From assembly GCF_900113715.1 (NCBI RefSeq), contig NZ_FOQK01000008.1:1-64000 (forward strand): a stretch of DNA of 64,000 bases, given 5' to 3'. A program made the translations under genes and the position numbers. The notes under the pieces are model-generated. The model did no database searches, had not been told where the DNA came from, and saw only the letters and a list, made by a program, of their open reading frames with translations. The stretch comes from Pseudoselenomonas ruminantium. Its GTDB lineage: Bacteria; Bacillota; Negativicutes; Selenomonadales; Selenomonadaceae. Of the stretch, positions 51,076-62,429 are shown one piece after another; position 1 is the first letter of the stretch, and each line of letters opens with the position of its first letter.

Positions 51076-51942
51076 TCAGCCTACCCGCATATCTCTGGCC
51101 TGCTGGCGCAGCAGAGCGATGCGCTCACTGGTGTCAGGGTGCGTGCTGAACAGGTTAGCCAGCGTCTTGCCTGCACCCTTGAGCGGGTTGATGATGAACA
51201 TATGCGCCGTTGCCGGGCTGGCATCCTGCATCGGACGCGCATGCGTTGCATAATACTCGATCTTCTCCAGACCATCAGCCAGGAAGTTCGGGTTGCCGCA
51301 GATTTCAGCACCATCGTGATCAGCCTCGTACTCACGCGAACGGCTGATAGCCATCTGGATCAGCATGGCCGCAATCGGTGCCAGGATGATCGTGGCAACT
51401 GCCGCCAGCGGGTTGCTGCTCTCCTCGTCATCCGAGCGGCCGCCGAAGAAGGCCATGAACTGGGCAGCATAGGTGATGACCGTAGCCATCATGGCAGCAA
51501 TCGTCGACGTCAGGATATCGCGGTTCTTGACATGAGCCAGCTCATGGCCGATGACGCCCGAGAGCTCATTGTAGTCGAGGGCATTCATGATGCCCGTGGT
51601 AACGGCGACAGCTGCATGATCCGGGTTGCGACCCGTAGCGAAAGCATTCGGCACATCAGAATTGATGATGCAGACCTTCGGCATCGGCAGGTTGGCATTG
51701 CCTGCCAGTCTCTCTACCAAGCCATAGAGCTGCGGTGCCTCCTCGCGGGTCACTTCCTGCGCATTATAGGCTTTGAGCACCATGGAATCGCTGAACCAGT
51801 AAGAAAAGAAATTCATGCCCAGCGATACAATCAGCATGAACATGAGGCCCGTCTTGCCGCCCAACATACCGCCAATGAACATCATGATGGCGGCCATCAG
51901 TACCATCAGTAAAAGGGTTTTGAGGTTATTCATAGTTGTCAC
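51076..51942 (-). CDS. htpX: Membrane zinc metalloprotease HtpX
   Basis: 288 residues, M48B. Two N-terminal helices (about 8-45) precede the catalytic HELAH (VIGHELAHVKNRD). Two helices follow (about 150-210), then the third zinc ligand in SREYEADHDGAEI. It degrades misfolded membrane proteins at the inner membrane. GAGGAGTGACAACT precedes the ATG. It lies 6 bases from the TerC-family gene upstream, so they are probably co-transcribed. Confidence 0.95.
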   Translation of the reverse strand: MTTMNNLKTLLLMVLMAAIMMFIGGMLGGKTGLMFMLIVSLGMNFFSYWFSDSMVLKAYNAQEVTREEAPQLYGLVERLAGNANLPMPKVCIINSDVPNAFATGRNPDHAAVAVTTGIMNALDYNELSGVIGHELAHVKNRDILTSTIAAMMATVITYAAQFMAFFGGRSDDEESSNPLAAVATIILAPIAAMLIQMAISRSREYEADHDGAEICGNPNFLADGLEKIEYYATHARPMQDASPATAHMFIINPLKGAGKTLANLFSTHPDTSERIALLRQQARDMRVG

Positions 51943-51948
51943 TCCTCT

Positions 51949-52641
51949 TTATTTCTTGTTTCTATGATTGATATACCAGCCGATGCCCAGAACGGCAGCG
52001 ACAAATACGATTTTGAGCACGAGTGCATAAGGCAGGAGATAGACGCCCAGGGCCTTGTCTCCGACCATCAGAGCCGCTGCCGTCCAGCCGAGGATGGCGG
52101 CACCGCCATAGATGAGCGCCGGCACTTTGAGCATGATCATCAGGAAGAACTGCGCGCCAAACAGCACGATAGGGATCGAGATCAGCAGACCGCAGATGAT
52201 AAGGCTCCATTTGCCATCCGGGACGGTATTGGCCACGCCAGCCAGCGACAGGATGTTGTCGATGCTCATGATGAAATCCGCAATCAGGATTGTCCGTATC
52301 GCTGCACCAAAGCTTGCAGGCGCCTCGCCATCCTCCTTGTTCTCCCCCTTGTGGTCAGTCACGAGCTTCACCGCGATGTAGAGCAGCGCAGCACCGCCGA
52401 TGAACTCGATATAAGGGGCCGCGAGCACGCTCGTGGCTCCCAGCGTACAGAGAATGCGGATGAGCACCGCACCAAGACCACCGACCAGTATCGCCTTCTT
52501 GCGATTGTGATGCGGCAGGTTCTTGCACGCCAGCGCGATCAAGATAGCATTGTCACCGGATAACAGCAGATCCAGCAGCAAGATTCCCGACAGTGCAGCA
52601 AACCATTCGGGACTGAACATCCCCGCTAGTAGATTTTCCAT
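51949..52641 (-). CDS. TerC/YjbE-family manganese exporter
   Basis: 230 residues, seven or so transmembrane helices. TerC motifs: LLDLLLSGDNAILIALA and IADFIMSIDNILSLAGVA, each with the Asp-Asn metal pair. Members exporting Mn2+ are controlled by yybP-ykoY riboswitches, and one is found directly upstream. The ATG at 52641 is used; 41 in-frame codons before it are part of the riboswitch leader. The coupling to htpX suggests Mn2+ or envelope stress control of both. Confidence 0.92.
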   Translation of the reverse strand: MENLLAGMFSPEWFAALSGILLLDLLLSGDNAILIALACKNLPHHNRKKAILVGGLGAVLIRILCTLGATSVLAAPYIEFIGGAALLYIAVKLVTDHKGENKEDGEAPASFGAAIRTILIADFIMSIDNILSLAGVANTVPDGKWSLIICGLLISIPIVLFGAQFFLMIMLKVPALIYGGAAILGWTAAALMVGDKALGVYLLPYALVLKIVFVAAVLGIGWYINHRNKK

Positions 52642-52672
52642 ATCGTCCTTTACAACTCCTTCTTTTTCATAC

Positions 52673-52810
52673 AAAAAGACCTTGTCCCACACGCCGCCCG
52701 CAGGCCACCTGTAAGACAAGGTCTTGCTTACTAATCTTAGCCGGCCATACCGGGTGCCATGCACCGTATTGACGATATCTGACCGTTCAGCTACTCCCCT
52801 TGTGGAAGTA
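52673..52810 (-). promoter_or_regulatory. yybP-ykoY (manganese) riboswitch with terminator
   Basis: The minus-strand leader contains AAGGGGAGTAGC (52792-52803), the conserved start of the yybP-ykoY aptamer. CCGGTATGGCCGG and the partner strands of a multi-stem fold follow. A terminator forms from AAGACCTTGTC and GACAAGGTCTT followed by TTT (52673-52725). Mn2+ binding should disrupt termination and switch on the exporter. Confidence 0.85.
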
Positions 52811-52896
52811 TTCTTTTGTTTGGCTATGGATATAATATAGCATAGCTCTACTGACTTTACAAGTGATAAATATCAAAAAGTCAGATTATATTTTGA

Positions 52897-54954
<2,058 letters not shown>

Positions 54955-55293
54955 TCATTCCGTATCCGTAATAGCAATATCACGCATCTCTGTTTTATCT
55001 GGTCTGTCAGTAGTATCTGACGTATCTATCGTATGAAATGCCAGCTCTGAACGCCGTTTGAGTGTCAGCGGCGAGATAGCCGACAGGTAAATCTTATCCG
55101 TAGTCAGGATCAGCGACTTTATGGATTCTCCCTCGCCCTCAGAGCCGAGGTCGAGGGTATTTATGACCTTGCCGTCAGCCTGTCCGGCTGCCAGCAGGGC
55201 ACTTCCCGGGCCATCCTGGAAAAGGGCATAGCTCTGGATGGCGATGACGTCTTTTGTCCGCACGGAAACACCGTTGCCTAAATGCAGGAACAT
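54955..55293 (-). CDS. remB: RemB/YaaB-like protein (DUF370 family)
   Basis: 112 residues. The N-terminus MFLHLGNGVSVRTKDVIAIQ and the central SLILTTDKIYLSAISPLTLKRR match RemB (YaaB), encoded between recF and gyrB in Bacillus. RemB/RemA bind DNA and regulate matrix genes. The last 25 residues are acidic/Thr-rich and variable. The start overlaps the stop of the dciA-like gene by one base. Confidence 0.85.
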   Translation of the reverse strand: MFLHLGNGVSVRTKDVIAIQSYALFQDGPGSALLAAGQADGKVINTLDLGSEGEGESIKSLILTTDKIYLSAISPLTLKRRSELAFHTIDTSDTTDRPDKTEMRDIAITDTE

Positions 55294-56246
55294 CAGCTTT
55301 TCCTCTTGCCTTTCTTCCCTAACGGGATGACCGAGTACCGTTTCGGCGCCTTGTAGTCCTTCGGGCGGTGCAGGTTGAACCGCAGCCCATAAAGCGTGCG
55401 CGTTATCTCCTCTTCGGTGAGGTGCTCCGGCGGCAGGCAGCGGCAGAGCATGACAAGATTCATCGCCTTGATGCTTGTCTTGTCATTGACATCGACCTCA
55501 GAAGCCAGCTGCTGGACCATCGCCGCCCGCTGCTCATTCAAGAGCTTCGGCGTGCATCCGGGAACGTACTCCTGTACCTCCTTGCAGCGCGCCCAGGGAA
55601 TATCCCTGAGCACCTGCCGGATATCCGCCAGCAGCTGATCGCGCTGCTTCTTCGCACACACCGGACAATACCGCTTCTCCGGCGGGCAGAGCGTCCCGCA
55701 TACTGCACAGGGATGCCAGTCCCTTTCGGCCCGCAGCTTTTCCATCTGCAGATGCTTCTTGTAGAGCTGCCGCGCCTTCTGCGCCAGTTCTTCGTCCTGC
55801 ACCTCAGCCCCGATACCATCTGCGGCCGAAGCTTCCTCAGCCGACAGCACAATCTTGCGCCGTGCCTTTCCCCAATTCTCCTCAGGAGCCGCATGGGCGA
55901 GACGGATCTCATCGATCTCCTCGGTGTCCGGATGCTCCCAGCGCCTGCCGAAAGCAATGCCCGTGATCATGCGTTGGCCGGCATAATTATTGACCATCTG
56001 CGTGATCTGCTCCTGCATCATCATGAGTTCATTGCGCAGCGTCGAGTTGCCGCAATACAGATACAGGATATCCTTGCGGATTCCCTGGGGTTCTGCATGT
56101 CTTGCATTGAACTCGCCGACAATATCCGCCCAGTGCCAAAGCACCCAATGCGCATAGAATTTCTTGCCAAAAGCCTCGCCCTTGCCCTTCACCCAGCGCG
56201 GGAGGATTTCCTTCACCTTCTCCAGCTTTGGATTGCGCTTCGCCAT
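55293..56246 (-). CDS. DciA-like protein (DUF721) with C-terminal zinc-ribbon extension
   Basis: 317 residues, about twice the usual DciA. The first 110 residues form the DUF721 domain (FYAHWVLWHWADIVGEFNAR, LYLYCGNSTLRNELMMMQEQ), which in other bacteria helps load DnaB helicase. A long charged linker and a zinc ribbon follow (CAVCGTLCPPEKRYCPVC, about 186-203), then a helical and basic tail ending KKGKRKS. GAGG before the ATG at 56246 decides the start. It is encoded between recF and remB; the context fits a replication role. Confidence 0.82.
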   Translation of the reverse strand: MAKRNPKLEKVKEILPRWVKGKGEAFGKKFYAHWVLWHWADIVGEFNARHAEPQGIRKDILYLYCGNSTLRNELMMMQEQITQMVNNYAGQRMITGIAFGRRWEHPDTEEIDEIRLAHAAPEENWGKARRKIVLSAEEASAADGIGAEVQDEELAQKARQLYKKHLQMEKLRAERDWHPCAVCGTLCPPEKRYCPVCAKKQRDQLLADIRQVLRDIPWARCKEVQEYVPGCTPKLLNEQRAAMVQQLASEVDVNDKTSIKAMNLVMLCRCLPPEHLTEEEITRTLYGLRFNLHRPKDYKAPKRYSVIPLGKKGKRKS

Positions 56247-56250
56247 CTTA

Positions 56251-57354
56251 TTACCTCGTGATCTGGCCCGCCTTGACATGGAAATAGGTACCGATACGCT
56301 CCTGCGGGAAATAGGCCGCGTCCGTCGCTGTAATCATCGTCTGGATGCGCTCGCGGCGGATGAACTCCATGAGTTGATGGCGCCGGGTCACATCGAGCTC
56401 GCTCATGACATCATCCAGCAGCAGGATTGGGTATTCTCCCGTCTCTGACCGCAGGAACTCTAGCTCAGACAGCTTCAGGGACAGTACGCCAGTGCGCTGC
56501 TGTCCCTGCGAGCCAAACGAACGCAGATTGATGCCATTGACCGTCAGGATGATATCGTCATGATGCGGCCCACGGCTCGTGGAACCACGCAGGATATCGA
56601 CCTCCCGGTGAGATGCAAGCTCTTTATTATACCATGAAGCGAGGTCCTTTGTCATGTCCTCTGCCTCCATGCCATGAATTTCATAGGTGATCGCCAGGTT
56701 TTCCTGGTTGCCCGAAATGCGGCGCTGCATGAGGTTAGCCAGCATGTTGAGCTTGCGCACGGCCTCCTGGCGCTTCCTTGTGATCTTGACGGCACTGTCC
56801 ACGAGCTGCGGGTCCCAGAGATCCAGCATGTCAGTGGCTGCCTTGCGCTCACGGATGCGCTTCAGGAGCGTATTGCGCTGCGTCACGATGCGCGTGTACT
56901 GCTGCAGCTCGTGATAGTAGGCAGGACTCGCCTGCGATATCTCACCGTCTAAAAAGCGCCGGCGGCCAGCCGGCGCTCCTTTGATAAGGAACAGGTCCTC
57001 AGGTGAGAACAGGACGGTATTGATGCTGCCGATCAGCTCCTTGGGGCGGATGGGGTGCTCGTTCAAGAGTATCCGCCGCCGTTTCTCGCGGCTGAACTGG
57101 AATTCAAGATGATTGCCGACACCGAGACGGTCGAAATCGAGCTGCACCGATGCCGCCGGCTTATCCCAAAAGATGAGATCCGTATCCGTGTGCGTGCGAT
57201 GAGAGCGGCCCAGCGATGCATAGTAGACGGCCTCGATGATATTCGTCTTGCCCTGGGCATTCTGGCCCAAGAAAACATTGATATTCTGGTCGAAATCCAG
57301 GTGCAGCTCCGAATAGTTCCGATAATTTCTTAATGTAAGCGAACGTACAAACAT
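56251..57354 (-). CDS. recF: DNA replication and repair protein RecF
   Basis: 367 residues, SMC-like ATPase. Walker A GQNAQGKTNI (about 30-39), LRNYRNY near the start, the signature region RSFGSQGQQRTGVLSLKLSE and Walker B PILLLDDVMSELD. It loads RecA at gaps with RecOR. It lies between yaaA and dciA and overlaps neither; the gap to dciA is 4 bases. Confidence 0.96.
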   Translation of the reverse strand: MFVRSLTLRNYRNYSELHLDFDQNINVFLGQNAQGKTNIIEAVYYASLGRSHRTHTDTDLIFWDKPAASVQLDFDRLGVGNHLEFQFSREKRRRILLNEHPIRPKELIGSINTVLFSPEDLFLIKGAPAGRRRFLDGEISQASPAYYHELQQYTRIVTQRNTLLKRIRERKAATDMLDLWDPQLVDSAVKITRKRQEAVRKLNMLANLMQRRISGNQENLAITYEIHGMEAEDMTKDLASWYNKELASHREVDILRGSTSRGPHHDDIILTVNGINLRSFGSQGQQRTGVLSLKLSELEFLRSETGEYPILLLDDVMSELDVTRRHQLMEFIRRERIQTMITATDAAYFPQERIGTYFHVKAGQITR

Positions 57355-57387
57355 TATTTCTAATCTCCTGTTCGGTAACGGATGGCC

Positions 57388-57609
57388 TCAGCCCTTTGCC
57401 ACCCTCCAGGCACCCATGCCCTCGATCTCGATGACATCACCGGGATGGAGTTTGCGGCGGCGGGCACTTTCCGTCTCGCCATTGCGCTTGATGCGTCGCT
57501 CGGCAAGCAGAGCCTTGACTTCGCCGCCCGAAGCCAGCACGCCAGCCCATTTCAGGAACTGATCAAGCTGGATTTCTTCGGTATCGATCGTGATATCCTC
57601 AATCTGCAT
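57388..57609 (-). CDS. yaaA: S4-domain RNA-binding protein YaaA/RlbA
   Basis: 73 residues: IQLDQFLKWAGVLASGGEVK, LLAERRIKRNGE and HPGDVIEIEG are the S4 fold. It is the small gene found between dnaN and recF in Firmicutes; related proteins act in ribosome biogenesis. AGGAGG lies 8 bases before the ATG at 57609. Confidence 0.92.
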   Translation of the reverse strand: MQIEDITIDTEEIQLDQFLKWAGVLASGGEVKALLAERRIKRNGETESARRRKLHPGDVIEIEGMGAWRVAKG

Positions 57610-57631
57610 GTGTATAACCTCCTGCAAAAAA

Positions 57632-58744
57632 TCAATGAGCCGTACGGACCGGCGTCACGATGTAGATGAACTCTTCATCGTCGGACTCGCGGATAGCTGC
57701 CGGGGAAAGCGGCTGGTTGAGTTTGATCTGGCAAGTCTCGCTGTCAACAGTCTTCATCACATCCATGATGTACTTGGCATTGAAGGCAATCGAGAGCTCC
57801 GGCCCGTCGATCGTCGCAGGGATTGTCTCCTCTGCATTGCCGATTTCCGGATTGTTCGAGGTGATATGCACCTGATTGTTGGCGAATTCGAGCTTGATGA
57901 TATTGTAGTCGCCAGCACGCGAAATCAGCGAGACACGGTCAACGGCTGAGTTCAACTCGGCGGCATTGAGCGTGATTTTCGTAGCGAATTCCGGTGGGAT
58001 GACACGATGATAGTCTGGGAAAGCACCTTCGATCAGACGTGAAGTCATATAGAGGTTCTCGAAGGAGAAACTGATCTGGTTGTAAGTGCAAGTGACCGTC
58101 ACATCCGTCGGGATTTCCGAGGTCATGTTGTGGAGAAGTTCCTGCAGGATGCGCGAGGGAATGATGATCTTGATATTGCCGATGGACTCATCGAAGGTCT
58201 CATATTTGACAGCCAGACGGTGCGTGTTCGTCGCTGCCATCGTCACTTTCGTATCGGCAACCTCGAGGTAGCAGCCAGTGAATACAGGACGGGATTCATC
58301 CGTGGAGCAAGCAAAGACAGTTTTCTTGATAAGAGAACGCAGGACATTGTCCTTGATCTTGAATTGCAGGTTGCCCTCCATCTCTTTGATGGTCGGGAAT
58401 TCCGAAGCGTTCATGCTCAGAAGGGTGAAATTTGCCTGATTGGAAGAGATATGCACGATCTTTTCTTCACGATTGAAGGAAATGGTGACACTATCCCCAG
58501 GCAGCTTGCGGACAACTTCCTGGAAATAACGTCCGGAGATGGCTATCTGTCCTGGCTCGGCAATCTCTACGGGAATGCGGGAAATCATGCCGATCTCATA
58601 ATTTGTTGCCTGGAGCTCCAAGACACCAGCTTCTGCTCTCAGATAAATACCCGAAAGGATGGGGGTCTGTGGTTTGCTGGCTACGGCCTTGGATACGATC
58701 TGCAAGGCGCTCACTAATTCGCTTTTGGCACAGGTTATTTTCAT
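57632..58744 (-). CDS. dnaN: DNA polymerase III beta subunit (sliding clamp)
   Basis: 370 residues with three clamp domains. Characteristic stretches are KTPQTPI-like ASKPQTPILSGIYLRAEAG near the start, GRYFQEVVRKLPGD and the C-terminal EEFIYIVTPVRTAH. It encircles DNA and tethers replication proteins. GAGG lies before the ATG; the gene is separated from dnaA by 281 bases containing DnaA boxes. Confidence 0.96.
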   Translation of the reverse strand: MKITCAKSELVSALQIVSKAVASKPQTPILSGIYLRAEAGVLELQATNYEIGMISRIPVEIAEPGQIAISGRYFQEVVRKLPGDSVTISFNREEKIVHISSNQANFTLLSMNASEFPTIKEMEGNLQFKIKDNVLRSLIKKTVFACSTDESRPVFTGCYLEVADTKVTMAATNTHRLAVKYETFDESIGNIKIIIPSRILQELLHNMTSEIPTDVTVTCTYNQISFSFENLYMTSRLIEGAFPDYHRVIPPEFATKITLNAAELNSAVDRVSLISRAGDYNIIKLEFANNQVHITSNNPEIGNAEETIPATIDGPELSIAFNAKYIMDVMKTVDSETCQIKLNQPLSPAAIRESDDEEFIYIVTPVRTAH

Positions 58745-58901
58745 TTTGCTTGGCCTCTTTCTTTTTTTTAATATTACTCGGAGTATTTTTAAATAAATAG
58801 CCGTCGTAGTAGTAGGGCCTGTGGAAATGTTGATAAGCCAGGATCAGGCGATGTTATCAACGTTTTTGCTGTGGGTAACATGTTCATAACAAGAGGGGAG
58901 G

Positions 58902-58994
58902 TTATCCACACAATCCACGGTGATAATCTCCCCTCTCATTTATCCACATTCTGTCAACAAGAAATTCGCAAGGCTCTCCACAGAGTTATCCACG
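58902..58994. other. DnaA-box cluster between dnaA and dnaN (oriC part 2)
   Basis: Perfect boxes TTATCCACA at 58902-58910 and 58940-58948, a one-mismatch TTATCCACG at 58986-58994, and further partial copies (TTATCAACG near 58853). The intergenic 58745-59025 has no gene. Firmicute origins are often bipartite with box clusters on both sides of dnaA. Confidence 0.8.
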
Positions 58995-59025
58995 ACGATT
59001 TTGTTCATAAATAAGCGCGTCGGCG

Positions 59026-60453
59026 TCACATTTTCTGGATGCGCTCGATAAGTTCGGTCAGGATACTGCCGAGCTTCTTATCGGATTCTTTTTCTTTGTT
59101 GATTTTGTCGCAGGCGTGCAGGACGGTCGTATGGTCGCGGCCGCCAAAGAAGTTGCCAATCTGCGGCAGTGACGTATCGGTAAGCTCGCGGCAGAGGTAC
59201 ATGGCGATCTGCCGCGGGTAGGCGATGCTGCGCGTGCGCTTCTTGGCATGCAGGTCATCGATCTTTATCTTGAAATAGGAGGCAACGATTTCCTGGATGA
59301 CTTCCATCGTTACTTCCTTTGTCTTGTTGTTCGGGAAAACGTCTTTGAGCGCCTCAGCGACGAGATCCGTCGTGACCGGACGCTTGATCAGCGAGGCGTA
59401 AGCGACGACGCGCGTCAATGCGCCTTCGAGCTCACGGATGTTGCTGTCGATGCGGCTGGCGATATAGACCATGACATCGTTCGGCACGCTGAAATGGTCG
59501 AGCTGTGCCTTATTCTTGAGGATGGCGATACGCGTCTCGAGATCCGGTGCCTGGATGTCCGTGATAAGACCCCACTCAAAGCGGGAACGCAGGCGGTCTT
59601 CGAGGCGCTCGACCTCACGCGGCGGACGGTCCGAGGACAGGATGATCTGCTTCTGAGCGTCGTGCAGCGTGTTGAACGTATGGAAGAATTCCTCCTGGGT
59701 ACTGGTCTTGCCCGACAGGAACTGGACATCGTCGACGAGCAGTACGTCGATGTTGCGGTATTTCTGCCGGAATTTCTCGGCCGTGCCTTCCTGGATGCTG
59801 CGGATGATCTCGTTGGTGAACTGCTCACTGGAGACATAGAGCACACGCATCTCGGGATGGTTCTGCAGGACCCGGTTGCCGATGGCATGCATCAGATGCG
59901 TCTTGCCAAGGCCGACACCGCCGTACATGAAGAACGGGTTGTAGACTTTGCCCGGCGACTCGGCGACGGCCATGGCTGCGGCATGAGCGAAGCGGTTGCT
60001 GCTGCCGGTCACGAAGGTATCAAAGGTATATTTCGGATTCAGCGAGGAGCTGTCACCGGCGGCCATGATGTGCATATCATTGGTCTCAGCTGGTGCGCTG
60101 GCGCCATTCCCTTCCTGGAAAAGCGTTCCCTGATCGGGGTTCTCCCCTTTGGCGGGGCGGCGTACCGGCGCTGCTGGCGCCTCTGGTTCCTCTGGCTTTT
60201 CGGCCTCGATGACTTTCATGACAATCTTGTGAGGTGCACCGAGTACGTCAGCGACGGCATCCTCAAGGATCGTCAGGTAATGGCTCGTGATCCACTCCTT
60301 GGACATGGCGTTCTGTGCACCAAGGACGAGTTCGGAGTCGGTCAGGGAGAGTGGTTTGACCGGATTGAGCCATTTGAAGGCAGATGCCGCGAGCTGTTCT
60401 TTCATATTGTCAAGAATCTGCTCCCAGACTGCCTGCAACTGTGATTGCTCCAT
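59026..60453 (-). CDS. dnaA: Chromosomal replication initiator DnaA
   Basis: 475 residues. Domain I (about 1-85), an Ala/Pro/Glu linker, AAA+ domain (Walker [17 protein letters not shown], Walker [14 protein letters not shown]) and the DNA-binding domain IV with the signature [14 protein letters not shown]. It unwinds oriC. It starts the gyrB-ward run on the minus strand and is flanked by box clusters on both sides. Confidence 0.97.
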   Translation of the reverse strand: MEQSQLQAVWEQILDNMKEQLAASAFKWLNPVKPLSLTDSELVLGAQNAMSKEWITSHYLTILEDAVADVLGAPHKIVMKVIEAEKPEEPEAPAAPVRRPAKGENPDQGTLFQEGNGASAPAETNDMHIMAAGDSSSLNPKYTFDTFVTGSSNRFAHAAAMAVAESPGKVYNPFFMYGGVGLGKTHLMHAIGNRVLQNHPEMRVLYVSSEQFTNEIIRSIQEGTAEKFRQKYRNIDVLLVDDVQFLSGKTSTQEEFFHTFNTLHDAQKQIILSSDRPPREVERLEDRLRSRFEWGLITDIQAPDLETRIAILKNKAQLDHFSVPNDVMVYIASRIDSNIRELEGALTRVVAYASLIKRPVTTDLVAEALKDVFPNNKTKEVTMEVIQEIVASYFKIKIDDLHAKKRTRSIAYPRQIAMYLCRELTDTSLPQIGNFFGGRDHTTVLHACDKINKEKESDKKLGSILTELIERIQKM

Positions 60454-60492
60454 TAAAATAACCCTTTCTGCTTATAGAATATGTAGAAAGCT

Positions 60493-60726
60493 TTTTCCAC
60501 AGGTGTATAATTTTATCCACATTTTTATCCACACATGTGGATAACTGAAGGTATTCCCAGGAGAAGAGGCGGGAATTGCAGATAATATATATAGATAGGC
60601 TTTTTTGCTTTTTTTCGCTTCCTGTGGAGTTTTCCGCACAATAATCAACAATATCTTATCAGAATAAAAGTAAGTTATCAACAGTTTTTCGGGGATAAAG
60701 TACAGCAAGCGTGTATTTTATCCACA
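60493..60726. other. oriC part 1: DnaA boxes upstream of dnaA
   Basis: Perfect boxes at 60513-60521, 60525-60533, 60536-60544 and 60718-60726; near matches at 60493-60501 and 60675-60683. An AT-rich run (about 60577-60615, with AATATATATAGATA) is a candidate unwinding element. The region 60454-60895 holds no gene except the rpmH promoter, and genes diverge from it on both sides. Confidence 0.85.
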
Positions 60727-60756
60727 ATTCCGTGGAAAAAATGCACAGAGAAAATC

Positions 60757-60785
60757 TTGACACCATCTAGGGGACAAGATATAAT
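60757..60785 (+). promoter_or_regulatory. Promoter of the rpmH operon
   Basis: A consensus sigma-A promoter: TTGACA (60757-60762), 17 bases, TATAAT (60780-60785), about 110 bases before rpmH. Confidence 0.85.
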
Positions 60786-60895
60786 TTACAGTGATTCTTA
60801 GTGCGGGGGCAGCCCTGCGCTTCGCATGAAAACGATCTGATGCTTTTTGCTTCTATACGAAAAGTCAGAAATTAGAATAAGGAGGTGTTTAACGA

Positions 60896-61030
60896 ATGAA
60901 ACAGACTTACCAGCCGAACAACCATTGGAGAAAGCAGACTCATGGCTTCCGTGAGCGCATGAAGACGAAAGGCGGCCGTCTCGTTCTGAAGAGAAGACGC
61001 CAGCGCGGTAGAAAGAAGCTTTCGGCATAA
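60896..61030 (+). CDS. rpmH: Ribosomal protein bL34
   Basis: 44 residues: [20 protein letters not shown], then [20 protein letters not shown] and KLSA. Normal length. GGAGG lies 10 bases before the ATG. It heads the rpmH-rnpA-yidD-yidC-jag-mnmE run. Confidence 0.97.
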   Translation: MKQTYQPNNHWRKQTHGFRERMKTKGGRLVLKRRRQRGRKKLSA

Positions 61031-61130
61031 ATTTTACAGTAAGGTCACTTTATGTGGCCTTTTCTTTTAGTTATCAAGTAGTTTCGGATAATCATCCGAA
61101 GTGTTTTTATAGATTTTGGTGAAATTACGA

Positions 61131-61511
61131 ATGCTTAAATTACCGAGAAAGCGGATGCTCAAGCGGCGCAGTGATTTCCAGCGGGTCTACCGCACGGGCC
61201 GCTCGTGGGCAAACCGGTATTTTGTGCTGTATGTCTTTGCCTCGGACCATCTCGATGGCAAGGTCGGCTTTGCCGCTGGCAAGAAGCTCGGCTGCGCTGT
61301 CGTACGCAACCGCGTCAAACGCTTGCTGCGTGAGAGTTACCGCAAGAACCAGGCACAGATAAAGCCGGGATTGGCGCTGCTGCTCGTGGGCCGCAAGGCC
61401 ATGGTCGATGTCAAGTGCGATGTGGTCGAGAAGGCCTTCGTGTCCTTAGGGCGCCGGGCGGGCATCTTTGAAGGGACGGAGCCACCGGTACGAAAGAAGG
61501 CAAGAGAATGA
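61131..61511 (+). CDS. rnpA: Ribonuclease P protein component
   Basis: 126 residues. [15 protein letters not shown] near the start, then [20 protein letters not shown] with the RNR motif that binds RNase P RNA. It matures tRNA 5' ends. ATG at 61131 is used, with GGTGA 8 bases before; the earlier GTG at 61116 is less likely. Its stop overlaps yidD by four bases. Confidence 0.93.
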   Translation: MLKLPRKRMLKRRSDFQRVYRTGRSWANRYFVLYVFASDHLDGKVGFAAGKKLGCAVVRNRVKRLLRESYRKNQAQIKPGLALLLVGRKAMVDVKCDVVEKAFVSLGRRAGIFEGTEPPVRKKARE

Positions 61512-61717
61512 AGAAAGTGCTGCTGCTGCTGATAAAGTTCTATCGCAACTTCATTTCGCCGCTGAAGCCGCCTTCCTGCCGGTATATCCCGACGTGTTCG
61601 GAGTATGCCTTGATTGCAATTGAAAGATATGGAGCATGCCGTGGCGGCTGGCTCGCTGCAAAGCGCATCCTTCGCTGCCATCCTTTCCACAAGGGCGGTT
61701 ATGATCCTGTCCCATAA
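61508..61717 (+). CDS. yidD: Membrane protein insertion efficiency factor YidD
   Basis: 69 residues, an amphipathic start ([20 protein letters not shown]) and three conserved cysteines ([29 protein letters not shown]). It helps YidC-dependent insertion. ATGA overlap with rnpA. Confidence 0.95.
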   Translation: MKKVLLLLIKFYRNFISPLKPPSCRYIPTCSEYALIAIERYGACRGGWLAAKRILRCHPFHKGGYDPVP

Positions 61718-61759
61718 GTTGAAGTTTTTGGTTATAGTTTTAGATTAGGACGTGATGGT

Positions 61760-62428
61760 TTGGGTTTCTTTGGAACGATATTTGCACCGATTGAGAATCT
61801 CCTGCACTTTGTGCTCGAGACGTTATATTCACTGACTGACCTTGCCGGTGTAGGTAGCTATGGTCTGGCAATCATCCTGCTGACGGTCATCATCAAGATG
61901 CTCTTGTATCCGCTGACGGTCAAGCAGGTAAAATCCATGAAGGCGATGCAGGAATTGTCGCCGAAGATGAAGAAGATACAGGAGAAGTACAAGGACAATC
62001 CGCAGGTCATGCAGCAGAAGATCGGCGCACTCTATCAGGAGGCTGGTGTCAATCCGCTGGCTGGCTGCCTGCCGCTGCTGATCCAGATGCCGATTCTCAT
62101 GGGCATGTACTATGCGCTGTTCAACTTCACGTATCCGTCGGCCGAGGCGGCTAAGTTCCTCTGGCTGCCGAGCATGTCGGAGGCTGATCCGCTCTACATC
62201 CTGCCAATCCTGTCGGCATTGACGACGTTCCTGCAGCAGAAGATGACGACGACGGAAATGAATCAGCAGATGAAGATCATGATGACGGTCATGCCGCTGT
62301 TCATCGGCTGGATCAGCTTGTCTTTCCCGTCTGGCCTTGTCCTGTACTGGGTAACGATGAACGTGGTACAGATTGCCCAGCAGTGGTGGATGTATCGTGG
62401 TGAGGATAGCAAGAAGGAGGCTGCCTGA
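61760..62428 (+). CDS. yidC: Membrane protein insertase YidC
   Basis: 222 residues, Oxa1/YidC core only, without the large periplasmic domain of Proteobacteria. About five transmembrane segments; PLTVKQVKSMKAMQELSPKM with the basic groove region, then NPLAGCLPLLIQMPILMGMY. A TTG start at 61760 is used, with AGGA about 9 bases before; the ATG just upstream is out of frame. It inserts membrane proteins, alone or with Sec. Confidence 0.92.
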   Translation: MGFFGTIFAPIENLLHFVLETLYSLTDLAGVGSYGLAIILLTVIIKMLLYPLTVKQVKSMKAMQELSPKMKKIQEKYKDNPQVMQQKIGALYQEAGVNPLAGCLPLLIQMPILMGMYYALFNFTYPSAEAAKFLWLPSMSEADPLYILPILSALTTFLQQKMTTTEMNQQMKIMMTVMPLFIGWISLSFPSGLVLYWVTMNVVQIAQQWWMYRGEDSKKEAA

Positions 62429-62429
62429 T

